A DNA stretch of 64,000 bases from an alpha proteobacterium SCGC AAA536-G10 (GTDB lineage Bacteria > Pseudomonadota > Alphaproteobacteria > Puniceispirillales > Marisalimonadaceae), in the NCBI GenBank assembly GCA_000384615.1, contig ARQU01000011.1, positions 1 to 64,000 of the forward strand, given 5' to 3'. A model generated the notes under the pieces. The model had not been told where the DNA came from, did not search any database, and worked only from the letters and a program-made list of their open reading frames with translations. Positions 1-10,577 of this stretch are shown here, one piece after another. How positions within the stretch are numbered: the stretch's first letter is position 1; the number at the start of each line of letters is the position of its first letter. The position numbers and the translations under genes were made by a program.

Positions 1-93
1 TATTTCGGAAAGATGATGTTGATTAAAGTTGCTAATTGCTACAGTATTTATTTTTATTTTTAGACCAACTTCACGGGCTTTTTTTAATCCTCT
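1..93 (-). repeat. Inverted repeat copy A (moaA codons 152-182), exact match to 16685-16777
   Basis: Reverse complement of 1-93 (agaggattaaaaaaagcccgtgaag...ctttccgaaata) is identical to 16685-16777; the repeat may continue left of the window. Confidence 0.95.
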
Positions 94-546
94 CTTAACT
101 TTCTCAAGATCTCCCCATCTTGTTATTTCTTTAAATTTTATTGGGTCTAAATGATCTAAAGATACATTAATACGTCTAACACCAGCTTTGTATAATTCTT
201 CAGCTTTTGATTCCAGCTGACTGCCGTTTGTTGTAATTGTTAATTCATCGAGTAAGGTACCAACCTCTTTGCCTAAATTATTAATTACTTGCATAATACC
301 TTTTCTAACTAAAGGTTCACCTCCCGTTAATCTAATTTTCCTTGTTCCAAGTTTCATAAAAGTTCTACAAACTTCTTCAATTTCCTCAAGACTTAAAATA
401 TCTTTTTTTGGAAGAAATTGCATATCTTCAGCCATGCAGTATGTACATCTGAAGTCACACCTATCAGTAACTGACACTCGCAAATAATTTACATCTCTAC
501 CAAAAGGATCAATTAACTTATTTTGATTTTCAATTTTTTTGTTCAT
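1..546 (-). CDS. moaA: GTP 3',8-cyclase MoaA, N-terminal part (runs off left edge of window)
   Basis: Reverse-strand translation from ATG at 546: MNKKIENQNKLIDPFGRDVNYLRVSVTDRCDFRCTYCMAEDMQFLPKKDILSLEE... with radical SAM CxxxCxxC; 182 codons open to position 1. Confidence 0.93.
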   Translation of the reverse strand, partial: MNKKIENQNKLIDPFGRDVNYLRVSVTDRCDFRCTYCMAEDMQFLPKKDILSLEEIEEVCRTFMKLGTRKIRLTGGEPLVRKGIMQVINNLGKEVGTLLDELTITTNGSQLESKAEELYKAGVRRINVSLDHLDPIKFKEITRWGDLEKVKRGLKKAREVGLKIKINTVAISNFNQHHLSEI

Positions 547-672
547 AAAGCAAAATTCAGTTTTAAAATTACAAGAGAAATAATATAACACATTATTTTG
601 GAAATTTAGTAACAATTTTTTCTTAAGAACATATAATGTAAATTTATATATAATCAATTTGTGGAATTTATT

Positions 673-1332
673 ATGAGTGATCTTGGTAAAATATATAGAC
701 ATAAACCTGCAGCAGGAGGCCTTTCTAGCCATTTAGTTGTTTTTCTTCATGGATATGGGGCTGATGGAAAAGATTTAATTGATTTAGCAAATCCATTTTC
801 TATGGCTTTACCAAACGCTACTTTTATTTCGCCTGATGCACCTGATCCTTGTGCTATGTCTCCTCAAGGAAGACAATGGTTTCCGATTGAAGAAATTCCT
901 AATGGTGCAATAAGAGCTTCAGAAAGTTTAATTAAATTAATCAATAAAGAAGCTGAAGATCTTAATCTCACTTTTAAAGATGTAGTTTTAATAGGGTTTT
1001 CACAAGGAGCAATGATGAGTATGCAATGCTTATTATTAAATAAGTTCCAACTTGGAGCTATTATAGGATACTCAGGTGCTTTAAGAGAAGAAAATATTGA
1101 AGCTGCAAGCTTTCAGTTAATCAATGGCAAACATAAATTTTCTGATACCCCAATATTGTTGGTTCATGGAGAACAAGATGTGGTCGTACCTTTCCATTCA
1201 TTACAAAAATCAAAATCACTTTTAGACAAAATTGGTTTTAATGTTGAAACACTCTCAAGACCTAAACTTGGCCATGGAATAGACCCTGAAGGTATAAGTA
1301 GAGGAATGGAGATATTAAAAAAAATAAATTAA
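673..1332 (+). CDS. alpha/beta hydrolase, phospholipase/carboxylesterase family
   Basis: HGYGADGKDLIDLA, GFSQGAMMSM nucleophile elbow, GEQDVVVPFH and GHGID motifs; GTG start at 661 also possible. Confidence 0.88.
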   Translation: MSDLGKIYRHKPAAGGLSSHLVVFLHGYGADGKDLIDLANPFSMALPNATFISPDAPDPCAMSPQGRQWFPIEEIPNGAIRASESLIKLINKEAEDLNLTFKDVVLIGFSQGAMMSMQCLLLNKFQLGAIIGYSGALREENIEAASFQLINGKHKFSDTPILLVHGEQDVVVPFHSLQKSKSLLDKIGFNVETLSRPKLGHGIDPEGISRGMEILKKIN

Positions 1333-1412
1333 TTAAAATTCTAATTTTTTTATTTAATAAATTTTTAATATTGATAGTCTAATAATTATCCAAATAATTT
1401 AATTAGAGTTCA

Positions 1413-1976
1413 ATGACTGCCTATTCCTTTTCACCTACATTAGTTCTCAACGCCGATTACCAACCGTTGAGTTATTTCCCATTATCTCTTTGGTCATGGC
1501 AAGATACAATAAAAGCCGTATTTCTTGACAGAGTAAATATTGTCTCTGAATATGACGAAGTTGTAAGATCCCCTGGATTTTCAATGAAAGTACCCAGTGT
1601 AATTTCTTTGAAAGAATATGTTAAAAATAAGAAATCTCCTGTTTTTACAAGATTTAATGTTTTCTTAAGAGATAGATTTTCCTGTCAATATTGTGGAGCA
1701 GTTAAACAATCACACGATTTAACTTTTGATCATGTAATACCAAGGTCTCTAGGTGGAAGAACTAATTGGAATAATGTTGTAGCTGCTTGTCGCCCCTGTA
1801 ATTTTAAAAAAGGTAGCAAGCGATCCAAGGAAATTAACATGTTTCCTATTATTAAGCCAGAAGCTCCATCAACAAATTTACTAAAAAAGAATGGTAGGTA
1901 TTTCCCACCAAACTATTTACACGAATCTTGGCGTGATTTTTTATATTGGGATACGGAATTGGAAAGTCATAATTGA
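1413..1976 (+). CDS. HNH endonuclease
   Basis: CQYCG...LTFDHVIPRSLGGRTNWNNVVAACRPCNFKKG HNH motif. Confidence 0.9.
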   Translation: MTAYSFSPTLVLNADYQPLSYFPLSLWSWQDTIKAVFLDRVNIVSEYDEVVRSPGFSMKVPSVISLKEYVKNKKSPVFTRFNVFLRDRFSCQYCGAVKQSHDLTFDHVIPRSLGGRTNWNNVVAACRPCNFKKGSKRSKEINMFPIIKPEAPSTNLLKKNGRYFPPNYLHESWRDFLYWDTELESHN

Positions 1977-1990
1977 ATAAATTATAATCT

Positions 1991-2515
1991 TTAAATTTTC
2001 TCTGAAATTTTTATAGCAGTTCTACAACCTAGCTGAACAATAGCTTTCATTACATCAAATCCAGGTGCATTTTCACCATCATGCTCAACTCCAGTTTCAA
2101 GATGGTCAAGTTCATCATCCCTGAACTTCATTAATGTTGATTTAAGTTTTTTATGTTTTTCGTCTAAACTGTCTGCCTGCTTTGCATAATGTTCTCCAAT
2201 GACTTCTTCAACGGCTATCGTACAAGCCATAGCAGCTTTTTCTCCCATTATAGCACTGGCAACACCAAGTCCATAACCCATAACATTCCAAAAAGGAAGA
2301 AGAGCAGTCGGTCTAGTATCATTTTCCACAAGAAGATCATTAAATGTATCTAGATGTTCTTGTTCCTGATCCTTCATATGTTGAATAGTGGGGCCAACAG
2401 GGGTATTTTTTAAAATAGCCAACTGTCCGTCATATATCTTAGCTGCCGCCGTTTCTCCAGCATGATCAACTCTCAAAATAGAATCAATCTGATGTTTACT
2501 AATATTTTTTTTCAT
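1991..2515 (-). CDS. coq7: demethoxyubiquinone hydroxylase family protein (COQ7)
   Basis: LRVDHAGETAAAKIYDGQLA; EEVIGEHY; DDELDHLETGVEHD diiron carboxylate motifs. Confidence 0.93.
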   Translation of the reverse strand: MKKNISKHQIDSILRVDHAGETAAAKIYDGQLAILKNTPVGPTIQHMKDQEQEHLDTFNDLLVENDTRPTALLPFWNVMGYGLGVASAIMGEKAAMACTIAVEEVIGEHYAKQADSLDEKHKKLKSTLMKFRDDELDHLETGVEHDGENAPGFDVMKAIVQLGCRTAIKISEKI

Positions 2516-2994
2516 ACTTTTATAAACCTTTTATTCGTTAAAAAAACATTTACTATCATAAACATAATAAATGACATAAGTGCATTCCAACCAGCTAATG
2601 ACAACCCAAATATACTGAACATTACTTCATCACATTTAATAGGAGACTTGTTTAGTAAATATTTAAGTGTATCTTTTGAAAAATCAATACTTGAAGAACA
2701 TCCATCTGGTCCAGTCCAGAAATTCATCTCGATACCAAAATGATATAATCCGGCAATTGAACTTGCAATCCAAGTTAGAGATAGACCTATTAAAACTAAT
2801 TCACCTGCTATAAAATTTTTTTCTAAAGTTAAAATTGCAATTAAACTGTAAGAAATGATTAGGGCGTGAAACCACCTTTGCGTTATGCATAAGTCGCATG
2901 GAATTGCGTCATGAAAATATTCCAAATAAAAAGCGGATAAAAGCATCAAAGAAGATATTAAAAAAGATATTTTAAAAATATTGTTCATTAACAT
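2512..2994 (-). CDS. dsbB: disulfide bond formation protein B
   Basis: Four-TM protein with CDLCITQRW and later C(S)SS/C motifs typical of DsbB; overlaps coq7 by 4 nt. Confidence 0.85.
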   Translation of the reverse strand: MLMNNIFKISFLISSLMLLSAFYLEYFHDAIPCDLCITQRWFHALIISYSLIAILTLEKNFIAGELVLIGLSLTWIASSIAGLYHFGIEMNFWTGPDGCSSSIDFSKDTLKYLLNKSPIKCDEVMFSIFGLSLAGWNALMSFIMFMIVNVFLTNKRFIKV

Positions 2995-3594
2995 TTACAT
3001 AACATAAATTGTAAAAATTATAAATGCCACCCCTAAAATGCTAGATGAAATCAGAAGGTTTTTTTGTAAGAATAATAATGCTGGTTTACCAAAAAATTTA
3101 ACCAAATAAGCAACTATGAAAAAACGAGTGCCTCTTCCTAAAATGGACATTAAAATAAATGCAATTATATTAATTTCTGCAATTCCACTTGTAATTGTTA
3201 TAATTTTATATGGGAGTGGTGTAAAAGCTCCCAAGAAAATGATTAGCATTCCGTTTTCTTGGTATGCAAATTTGACAGCATTAAATTTTTCTTCGGTAAA
3301 CCAAGGAAAATATAAAAATAAATTTTCAATAGACGGCCCAATCAAATAGCCTAATAACCATCCAATAACACCACCTATTACTGATCCAATAGTACAAATA
3401 ATTGCAAATCTAAAAGTTTTTTTAGGAGCAGCTAAAGTCAATCCCGCCAAAAATGGATCAACTGGAAGAGGGAAAATGATTGATTCAATCATTGAAATAA
3501 AGCCTAAAACATTGTCAGCCAATGGCTTAACAGCATTCGTTTTAGCTTTTTCAATTAAGTTATTTATTATAATTTTATAGTTGTTAAAAATCAT
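2995..3594 (-). CDS. YqaA/DedA-family (SNARE-associated) membrane protein
   Basis: FPLPVDPFLAGLTLAAPKK, GSVIGGVIGWLLGYLIG, GAFTPLPYKIITITSG motifs. Confidence 0.82.
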   Translation of the reverse strand: MIFNNYKIIINNLIEKAKTNAVKPLADNVLGFISMIESIIFPLPVDPFLAGLTLAAPKKTFRFAIICTIGSVIGGVIGWLLGYLIGPSIENLFLYFPWFTEEKFNAVKFAYQENGMLIIFLGAFTPLPYKIITITSGIAEINIIAFILMSILGRGTRFFIVAYLVKFFGKPALLFLQKNLLISSSILGVAFIIFTIYVM

Positions 3595-3680
3595 AGTTAA
3601 TACATCTGATTTATATCTTTTAATTTTCTAACATTGATATATATAATACTTACTCAAGTATACTTATAATTAAAAATATT

Positions 3681-3765
3681 GGGGATATGGTGAAATAGGT
3701 AAACACGCTGGTCTCAAAAACCAGTGCCGCAAGGCTTCCCGGTTCGATTCCGGGTATCCCTACCA
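3681..3765 (+). tRNA. tRNA-Leu (anticodon CAA), CCA encoded
   Basis: ggggatatggtgaaataggtaaacacgctggtctcaaaaaccagtgccgcaaggcttcccggttcgattccgggtatccctacca folds as a class II tRNA; anticodon loop ctcaaaa. Confidence 0.95.
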
Positions 3766-3880
3766 AAATTAAATTCTAATTAATTAATATGTGAAATTAT
3801 TTATCTTTAAGTTTTTAAGAATTTATAATATATAATTAGTTTAGAATCATTTTAATTTAGATTTATTGGGAGGGATCTAT

Positions 3881-4735
3881 ATGATACCTAGTGCATTCAC
3901 TTTTTATAAACCAGATAATATAGAAAAAGCTGTATCTCTTATGTCAGACTTTGGCGATGAGGCAAGGGTAATTGCTGGAGGTCATAGTTTGATACCAGTA
4001 ATGAAACAAAGACTTACAGATATTAAACATTTAATAGATTTGTCTGGGATTAATGAAATTAAAGGTATTGAAATTACAGGTAACCAAATATCAATTGGTG
4101 CAATGACTACTCAAGTTGAATTGATAAATAATGAAGAATTATTTAAAAAAGCCCCTATTATAAGAGAAGCCTCATTGCAAATTGCTGACCCACAAGTCAG
4201 GAACCTTGGTACAATCGGGGGAAATGTGGCTAATGGTGATCCAGCGAATGATATGCCTGGCTTAATGCAACTACTTGACGCTACTTATAAATTAAGTGGC
4301 TCTAATGGTGTTCGTGATGTTAAAGCAAGAGAATTTTATGAAGGAGCTTATTTTACTGTTAGGGAAGATGATGAAATTCTTATTTCAATTTCCTTTGACG
4401 CTCCATCAGGTGGTTATGCCTATGAAAAACAAAAAAGAAAAATTGGTGATTATGCAACTGCAGCAGCTGGTGTAATATTAAAAGTTGAAAATAATATGTG
4501 TTCAAGTGCTTCTATAGCATTAACTAATTTATCAGACACTCCAGTATATTGTGATAAAGCTGTAGATATAATCCTTGGAAAAGAAATTGATAACAACATA
4601 TTAAATCAAGTCACAGAAGCTTGTGTAGAGCAAAGTGATCCTGTAGCTGATCAAAGAGGACCAGTTGAATTTAAGAAATACGTCGCTGGTATTGTAATTA
4701 AAAAGGCTCTTACAAGAGCTATTGAACGAACCTAG
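3881..4735 (+). CDS. coxM: aerobic carbon monoxide dehydrogenase, FAD-binding medium subunit
   Basis: [14 protein letters not shown] and [16 protein letters not shown] flavin motifs; directly upstream of coxS and coxL. Confidence 0.92.
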   Translation: MIPSAFTFYKPDNIEKAVSLMSDFGDEARVIAGGHSLIPVMKQRLTDIKHLIDLSGINEIKGIEITGNQISIGAMTTQVELINNEELFKKAPIIREASLQIADPQVRNLGTIGGNVANGDPANDMPGLMQLLDATYKLSGSNGVRDVKAREFYEGAYFTVREDDEILISISFDAPSGGYAYEKQKRKIGDYATAAAGVILKVENNMCSSASIALTNLSDTPVYCDKAVDIILGKEIDNNILNQVTEACVEQSDPVADQRGPVEFKKYVAGIVIKKALTRAIERT

Positions 4736-4749
4736 TTAAGGGGAAAGAT

Positions 4750-5253
4750 ATGGAAAAAATTAATGTCACTATGACAGTTAATGGTAAAGAAGAGACATTG
4801 TCAGTTGAGCCAAGAACACTTTTAGTCCACGCTCTTAGAGAGCACTTAGATTATACTGGTGCACATATAGGATGTTCTTCATCCCATTGTGGTGCTTGCA
4901 CCATAGATATGAACGGAAAATCAGTAAAGTCTTGCACAGTATTTGCCCCTCAAGCAGAAGGCGCTGAAATTTTGACTGTTGAAGGTATAGGTTCTCCCGA
5001 CAAACTTCATGCTATACAAGAAATGTTTAAAGAGCATCATGGTTTACAATGTGGATATTGCACACCTGGAATGATTATGAGGTCATATAGGTTTTTACAA
5101 GAGAACCCTAATCCTACAGAAGAAGAGGTTAGATTTGGTATTTCAGGAAACTTATGCAGATGTACTGGATACCAAAATATTGTTAAATCAATAATGGCAG
5201 CCGCAGATAAAATAAGAGATGAAGTTAACGTTGAGAAAAAGGAAATAGCATAA
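4750..5253 (+). CDS. coxS: aerobic carbon monoxide dehydrogenase, [2Fe-2S] small subunit
   Basis: [16 protein letters not shown] and QCGYCTPGM...[12 protein letters not shown] two [2Fe-2S] motifs. Confidence 0.94.
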   Translation: MEKINVTMTVNGKEETLSVEPRTLLVHALREHLDYTGAHIGCSSSHCGACTIDMNGKSVKSCTVFAPQAEGAEILTVEGIGSPDKLHAIQEMFKEHHGLQCGYCTPGMIMRSYRFLQENPNPTEEEVRFGISGNLCRCTGYQNIVKSIMAAADKIRDEVNVEKKEIA

Positions 5254-7676
5254 TGGATGACGTAAAAACCCCATCACGAGAAGAAAGAAAAAGCGCATTA
5301 AGCGGTCTTGGTACTTCTAGAAAAAGAGTTGAAGATGCTAGATTTACGCAAGGTAAAGGTAATTATGTAGACGATATAAAGCTAAAAGGAATGCTTTTTG
5401 GTGACTTTGTAAGATCACCAGTTGCACATGCACGAGTAAAGAACATTGATACAAGCGCAGCTCTAGCCTTACCTGGTGTTCATGCAGTACTTACTGCAGC
5501 TGATTTAGAACCATTAGGTCTACATTGGATGCCAACGCTTGCAGGTGACAAACAAATGGTTCTTGCAGATGGCAAAGTTCTATTCCAAGGGCAAGAAGTT
5601 GCGTTTGTTGTTGGAGACGACAGATATGCTGTAGCTGACGGTGTTTCTTTGGTCGAAGTTGAATATGAGGAGTTGGCAGTAGTAACAGATCCTTTTAAAG
5701 CTGAATTAAAAGATGCACCTATCTTAAGAGAAGACATTGCAGATCAAAAAGAAGGTGCTCATGGAGCTAGAAGACATCCAAATCACATTTTTACATGGGA
5801 AGCAGGTGAAAAAGAAGAAACTAATAAAGTATTAGAAGAAGCTGAAGTTGTTGCTGATGAAATGGTTTATTATCATAGAACACATCCATGTCCTCTTGAG
5901 ACTTGCGGATGTGTTGCTTCTATGGACAAAGTTAATGGTAAACTTACAGTTTGGGGTACGTTTCAAGCCCCACATGCTGTAAGAACGGTAGCGTCATTAA
6001 TTTCAAGTATTCCAGAGCATAACATTAGAATTATTTCTCCAGATATTGGTGGAGGATTTGGAAATAAAGTTGGTGTTTATCCAGGCTATGTTTGTTCAAT
6101 TGTTGCATCAATTGTAACTGGTGTTCCAATAAAATGGGTTGAAGACAGAATGGATAACTTAATGGCCACTGCTTTTGCAAGAGATTATTGGATGCATGGT
6201 AAGATATCAGCAACAAAAGAAGGAAAAATTACTGGTTTGTGGTGTCATACTACAGCTGATCACGGAGCATTTGATGCATGTGCTGATCCCACAAAGTTTC
6301 CAGCTGGATTTATGAACATTTGTACTGGTTCATATGATATTCCAGTAGCTTATTTAGCTGTTGATGGTGTTTATACAAACAAGGCGCCTGGTGGCGTAGC
6401 ATACAGGTGCTCTTTTAGAGTGACTGAAGCTTCTTATTTTATAGAAAGAATGATTGAAGTGCTTGCACAGAAACTTGGAATGGATTCTGCTGAACTCAGA
6501 TCTAAGAATTTTATAAAAAAAGAGCAATTTCCTTATACATCAGCTCTTGGTTGGGAATATGATTCAGGCGATTATCATCAAGCATGGGAAAAAGCTATGA
6601 AATCTGTAAACTATAAACAATTAAGAGAAGATCAAGCAAAACAATTACAATTATTTAAAGATGGTAAATCAAGAAAGTTGATGGGTATAGGTCTTAGTCA
6701 CTTTACTGAGATAGTAGGGGCTGGTCCCGTTAAAAATTGTGATATCCTTGGTTTAGGAATGTTTGATGCTTGTGAAATAAGAATTCATCCAACAGGTTCA
6801 GCAATTGCAAGATTAGGAACCATATCACAAGGTCAAGGTCATGCCACTACATTTGCTCAAATATTAGCATCTGAAATTGGTATTCCAGCCTCTGACATTA
6901 CATTAGAAGAAGGTGATACAGATACCGCTCCATATGGACTAGGGACTTATGGATCTCGTTCCACACCAGTTGCTGGAGCAGCAACTGCCATGGCTGGTAG
7001 AAAAATAAGAGCAAAGGCACAAATGATTGCAGCTTATTTGCTAGAAGTTCACGACGACGATTTAGAATGGGATGTTGATAGATTTTCAGTCAAAGGTGCA
7101 CCTGAAAAATTCAAAACTATGAAAGAGATTGCATTCGCTTCTTATAATCAGGCCATACCTGGTGTAGAACCCGGTTTAGAAGCCGTTAGTTATTATGATC
7201 CACCGAATATGACTTATCCAAACGGAGCCTACGTAGTAGTCATGGAAATTGATGTAGACACCGGGGTTAGTGACATTAAACAGGTTTACGCTCTTGACGA
7301 TTGTGGTACTCGAATAAACCCAATGATTATCGAAGGTCAGGTTCACGGTGGATTAACAGAAGCTCTAGCTATATCTATGGGACAGGAAATTGCTTATGAT
7401 GAGCAAGGTAATGTCATGACAGGTACTTTGATGGACTTTTTTATCCCAACTGCTTGGGAAACACCAAATTACGAGACTGATTATACAGAAACACCAAGTC
7501 CGCATCATCCTATAGGTGCAAAAGGTGTAGGTGAAAGTCCTAATGTAGGTGGAGTGTCTGCTTTTTCAAATGCAGTTCATGACGCTTTTAAACCATTTGG
7601 ATTAACACAGGCACATATGCCTCATGATCATTGGAGAGTTTGGAAGATTGCTAAAGATCTTGGACTTCATAGTTAG
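5253..7676 (+). CDS. coxL: aerobic carbon monoxide dehydrogenase, molybdenum large subunit, form I
   Basis: 807 aa xanthine oxidase-family; active-site AYRCSFR (6399-6419) matches the form I AYxCSFR signature; GGGFGNK motif. Confidence 0.95.
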   Translation: MDDVKTPSREERKSALSGLGTSRKRVEDARFTQGKGNYVDDIKLKGMLFGDFVRSPVAHARVKNIDTSAALALPGVHAVLTAADLEPLGLHWMPTLAGDKQMVLADGKVLFQGQEVAFVVGDDRYAVADGVSLVEVEYEELAVVTDPFKAELKDAPILREDIADQKEGAHGARRHPNHIFTWEAGEKEETNKVLEEAEVVADEMVYYHRTHPCPLETCGCVASMDKVNGKLTVWGTFQAPHAVRTVASLISSIPEHNIRIISPDIGGGFGNKVGVYPGYVCSIVASIVTGVPIKWVEDRMDNLMATAFARDYWMHGKISATKEGKITGLWCHTTADHGAFDACADPTKFPAGFMNICTGSYDIPVAYLAVDGVYTNKAPGGVAYRCSFRVTEASYFIERMIEVLAQKLGMDSAELRSKNFIKKEQFPYTSALGWEYDSGDYHQAWEKAMKSVNYKQLREDQAKQLQLFKDGKSRKLMGIGLSHFTEIVGAGPVKNCDILGLGMFDACEIRIHPTGSAIARLGTISQGQGHATTFAQILASEIGIPASDITLEEGDTDTAPYGLGTYGSRSTPVAGAATAMAGRKIRAKAQMIAAYLLEVHDDDLEWDVDRFSVKGAPEKFKTMKEIAFASYNQAIPGVEPGLEAVSYYDPPNMTYPNGAYVVVMEIDVDTGVSDIKQVYALDDCGTRINPMIIEGQVHGGLTEALAISMGQEIAYDEQGNVMTGTLMDFFIPTAWETPNYETDYTETPSPHHPIGAKGVGESPNVGGVSAFSNAVHDAFKPFGLTQAHMPHDHWRVWKIAKDLGLHS

Positions 7677-7694
7677 TCTAGCTGATAAACAAAA

Positions 7695-8564
7695 ATGCAA
7701 TGGCAAAATATTAAGAAGTATCTATATGATTTAGATTATATAGCATCAGATGAATTAGCTATGAGTATTCACATAGCTTCAAGTCTTAGTAGGCCTCTAC
7801 TATTGGAAGGTGAGGCAGGTATTGGAAAAACTGCCCTCGCCATTGCTTTATCTAAATTGCATGAAACTAGTCTTATAAGATTACAATGTTATGAAGGTCT
7901 TGATTCTACCTCAACAATTTATGAATGGAACTATCAAAAACAATTACTTGCAATTCGTTCTAACGAAACCAAAAGTAACAATGAAATAGATATTGATAAA
8001 CACATATTTTCTAGAGATTTTCTCTTGGAAAGACCTTTATTAAAGGCAATAACTCAAAAAAAATCACCTGTTCTTCTCATTGACGAAATCGACAGAGCTG
8101 ACGAAGAGTTTGAAGCGTATCTTTTAGAAATTTTGTCGGAGTTTCAGGTGTCTATTCCTGAATTTGGTACAATAAAAGCTGTTTCAAAGCCTATTGTAAT
8201 TATAACGTCTAACAGTACTAGAGATTTGTCTGATGCGTTAAGAAGAAGGTGCATTTATAATTATGTATACTACCCAAAAAAAGAACTTGAACTTCAAATA
8301 TTACAAAAAAAAATGCCTAACATTGAGTTAGAATTATCAAGACAAATAGTTAGCTTTGTTCAAAATTTAAGAATGGAAGATTTAGAAAAAAAACCTGGTA
8401 TAGCAGAAACTTTAGACTGGGCTGCCGCTATATCAGGATTGGGATTAAAGGATTTATCTGAAAATCATGAAATCTTACATTCAACTTTGGTCTGTTTGTT
8501 AAAAACAGAAGCTGATAAGGCAATTATTTCTTTAGAAACAAGTCAGAAATTAGCTAAAGTATAA
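7695..8564 (+). CDS. coxD: CoxD-like AAA+ MoxR-family ATPase
   Basis: Walker A GEAGIGKTALA, Walker B PVLLIDEIDRADEEFEAYLLE; position after coxL. Confidence 0.9.
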   Translation: MQWQNIKKYLYDLDYIASDELAMSIHIASSLSRPLLLEGEAGIGKTALAIALSKLHETSLIRLQCYEGLDSTSTIYEWNYQKQLLAIRSNETKSNNEIDIDKHIFSRDFLLERPLLKAITQKKSPVLLIDEIDRADEEFEAYLLEILSEFQVSIPEFGTIKAVSKPIVIITSNSTRDLSDALRRRCIYNYVYYPKKELELQILQKKMPNIELELSRQIVSFVQNLRMEDLEKKPGIAETLDWAAAISGLGLKDLSENHEILHSTLVCLLKTEADKAIISLETSQKLAKV

Positions 8565-8565
8565 T

Positions 8566-9759
8566 ATGCTTAAACCTACAAAATTTCTGTTAAGGTCGTC
8601 TAAAACTTCTAGGTTGTTAGACTTTAGTCATCACATGTTTGCTAACGGTTTTAATACTTCCTTTGATCAGGTAACTCAGTCTCTTAATGGTTTGCAAAAT
8701 ATTGATTTGTCTAAAATACAAGAATGGAAAAATGCTCTTAAATCAATTTATTGTTACAACTTTGATACATATGAAAAATTTGATGAATTATTCGATTCCT
8801 TCTGGACAAATGAAGGAAGAAAAAAAACAAATATCCAAAGACAAAATAATAATAAAAATAACGATACAATTAATACTAGAAGTATTTTTGCCCCTCCGGA
8901 GCAAGGCACACTTGACAATGAATCAACAAATAAATCCATGACTGATAACGAAAACGAAATGGAAGCCTCTAGCAATGCAGTGTCTAAAATAACTGCCAGT
9001 TTCATAGAAAACAAAAAGAAAACAGATTTAAAAGAACTAATTGATTCTGATTTACAAAAAAGAATACACTCAGCTGTTTTGAAAATAGCTAAGTCAATTA
9101 AACATAAAAGATCAAGACGATTAATAGCAGACAGAAAAGGTATTAAATTAGACTTAAGGAAAATTGTTAGTAAATCATTACCCTATGAAGGTTATCCTAT
9201 TAAATTGTATAAAAAAAGTAAGCCTAAAAAGCCGATGAGAATAGTTAGCATATTAGATATATCGGGATCTATGAAGGTATATAGTCAAATTTATTTAACT
9301 TTTGTTAAAGGTTTGGTAGGAGTTAATCAATCTGCAGATGTATATTTGTTTCACACAAGATTGATGAGAGTTACAGAGTATCTTAAAGAAAATGACACTT
9401 TAAAAGCGGTCAATAGGATTTCTTTACTTACAGAGGGATTTTCGGGTGGTACTAAAATTGGTAAGTCATTAAAAGAATTTAATAATGTTTATTCAAAAAA
9501 CCAAGTTAATGGTAGAACAGTCGTTATTATTATTTCCGATGGCTACGACACGGGAAGTCCAAAAATTGTTTCGCAAGAACTTGAAAAATTAAAAAAGAGA
9601 AATTGTAAAATAATCTGGCTAAATCCTCTTCTTGGATGGGAGAATTACGAACCAGTTGCTGCTAGCATGAAAGAAGCATCTTCGCATTTAGATTTATTTG
9701 CACCTTGTAATACTATCGAAGATTTAGAAAATTTAGAAAAAGAATTATGTATGATATGA
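8566..9759 (+). CDS. coxE: CoxE-like VWA-domain protein
   Basis: MIDAS DISGSMKVY and ISDGYDTGSP; follows coxD. Confidence 0.9.
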   Translation: MLKPTKFLLRSSKTSRLLDFSHHMFANGFNTSFDQVTQSLNGLQNIDLSKIQEWKNALKSIYCYNFDTYEKFDELFDSFWTNEGRKKTNIQRQNNNKNNDTINTRSIFAPPEQGTLDNESTNKSMTDNENEMEASSNAVSKITASFIENKKKTDLKELIDSDLQKRIHSAVLKIAKSIKHKRSRRLIADRKGIKLDLRKIVSKSLPYEGYPIKLYKKSKPKKPMRIVSILDISGSMKVYSQIYLTFVKGLVGVNQSADVYLFHTRLMRVTEYLKENDTLKAVNRISLLTEGFSGGTKIGKSLKEFNNVYSKNQVNGRTVVIIISDGYDTGSPKIVSQELEKLKKRNCKIIWLNPLLGWENYEPVAASMKEASSHLDLFAPCNTIEDLENLEKELCMI

Positions 9760-10547
9760 CAAATAATGATGAAAAATTAAATTTTGAAAATGTTTTGAAA
9801 ACTCTTGAAAATAAGGGATCTTCTTTTGTAATTGCTACTGTTATTAGAACTATGTCGTCAACTGCTGCAAAACCTGGCATGAAAGCGATAATATCAAACA
9901 AAGGCGAAATATTATCAGGTTGGCTTGGAGGTGGATGTGTTACGAACGCTGTACGTAATACAGCTTTAGAAACATTAAATTTAAAAAAACCCAAATTAGT
10001 TGTGTTAAGTCCAGACGATATTAAAGAAGATTTGGATGAATTAAAAAGCAATCAAACTTTTCATAAAAAAAATTATTGTCCTAGCGAAGGTTCAATGGAT
10101 ATTTTTGTTGAGCCTTTTTATCCTAAATCAGAATTAATAGTTTATGGTAATACACCAATTGCAAATGAATTAGTCAAATTTGGCGAGAAATATAGTTTTA
10201 ATGTAGTTCATGTTAGAAATTTTCAAGACGATAACAATAATAATTTAAATGAATTTTCGGAGAAATTTATTGTTATAGCTACTCAGGGTAACTCAGACCT
10301 AATCGCAATAACAGAATCGTTAAAAATAAAAGCAACTTATATCGGCCTTGTTGCAAGCAAAAAAAAATATCAAGCTTTAAAAAAGAAAATAACAGACGAA
10401 GGTGTTTCGCAAGAAAAATTAAAAGATATAATTTGTCCTGCAGGAATTTTTATAAATGCAATTATGCCCGAGGAAGTAGCCTTATCAATTTTTGCAGAAA
10501 TAATTGAATTAAAAAGATCTGGTAAAATTGGAAGTAAAAAATTTTAA
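9756..10547 (+). CDS. coxF: CoxF-like XdhC/CoxI family protein
   Basis: TMSSTAAKPGMKAIISNKGEILSGWLGGGCV; ATGA overlap with coxE stop; upstream ATG at 9747 also possible. Confidence 0.88.
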   Translation: MTNNDEKLNFENVLKTLENKGSSFVIATVIRTMSSTAAKPGMKAIISNKGEILSGWLGGGCVTNAVRNTALETLNLKKPKLVVLSPDDIKEDLDELKSNQTFHKKNYCPSEGSMDIFVEPFYPKSELIVYGNTPIANELVKFGEKYSFNVVHVRNFQDDNNNNLNEFSEKFIVIATQGNSDLIAITESLKIKATYIGLVASKKKYQALKKKITDEGVSQEKLKDIICPAGIFINAIMPEEVALSIFAEIIELKRSGKIGSKKF

Positions 10548-10577
10548 ATAGTTAATTTAAGTAAATCGGAGAAAATC

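Noticed and set aside
269-487. Plus-strand 72-aa ORF
   Set aside because: Lies antisense within the moaA coding sequence on the minus strand; no family resemblance.
1413-1976. HNH endonuclease as part of a defence island or mobile intron
   Set aside because: Flanked by ordinary housekeeping genes with no restriction, toxin or transposase partners; such stand-alone HNH genes are common in bacteria.
5480-5737. Minus-strand ORFs inside coxL (5480-5737, 6031-6216)
   Set aside because: Antisense to a clear CoxL reading frame; low-complexity spurious translation.
5253-7676. CoxL as a form II (putative) xanthine dehydrogenase-like enzyme
   Set aside because: Active-site signature reads AYRCSFR (form I), not AYRGAGR.
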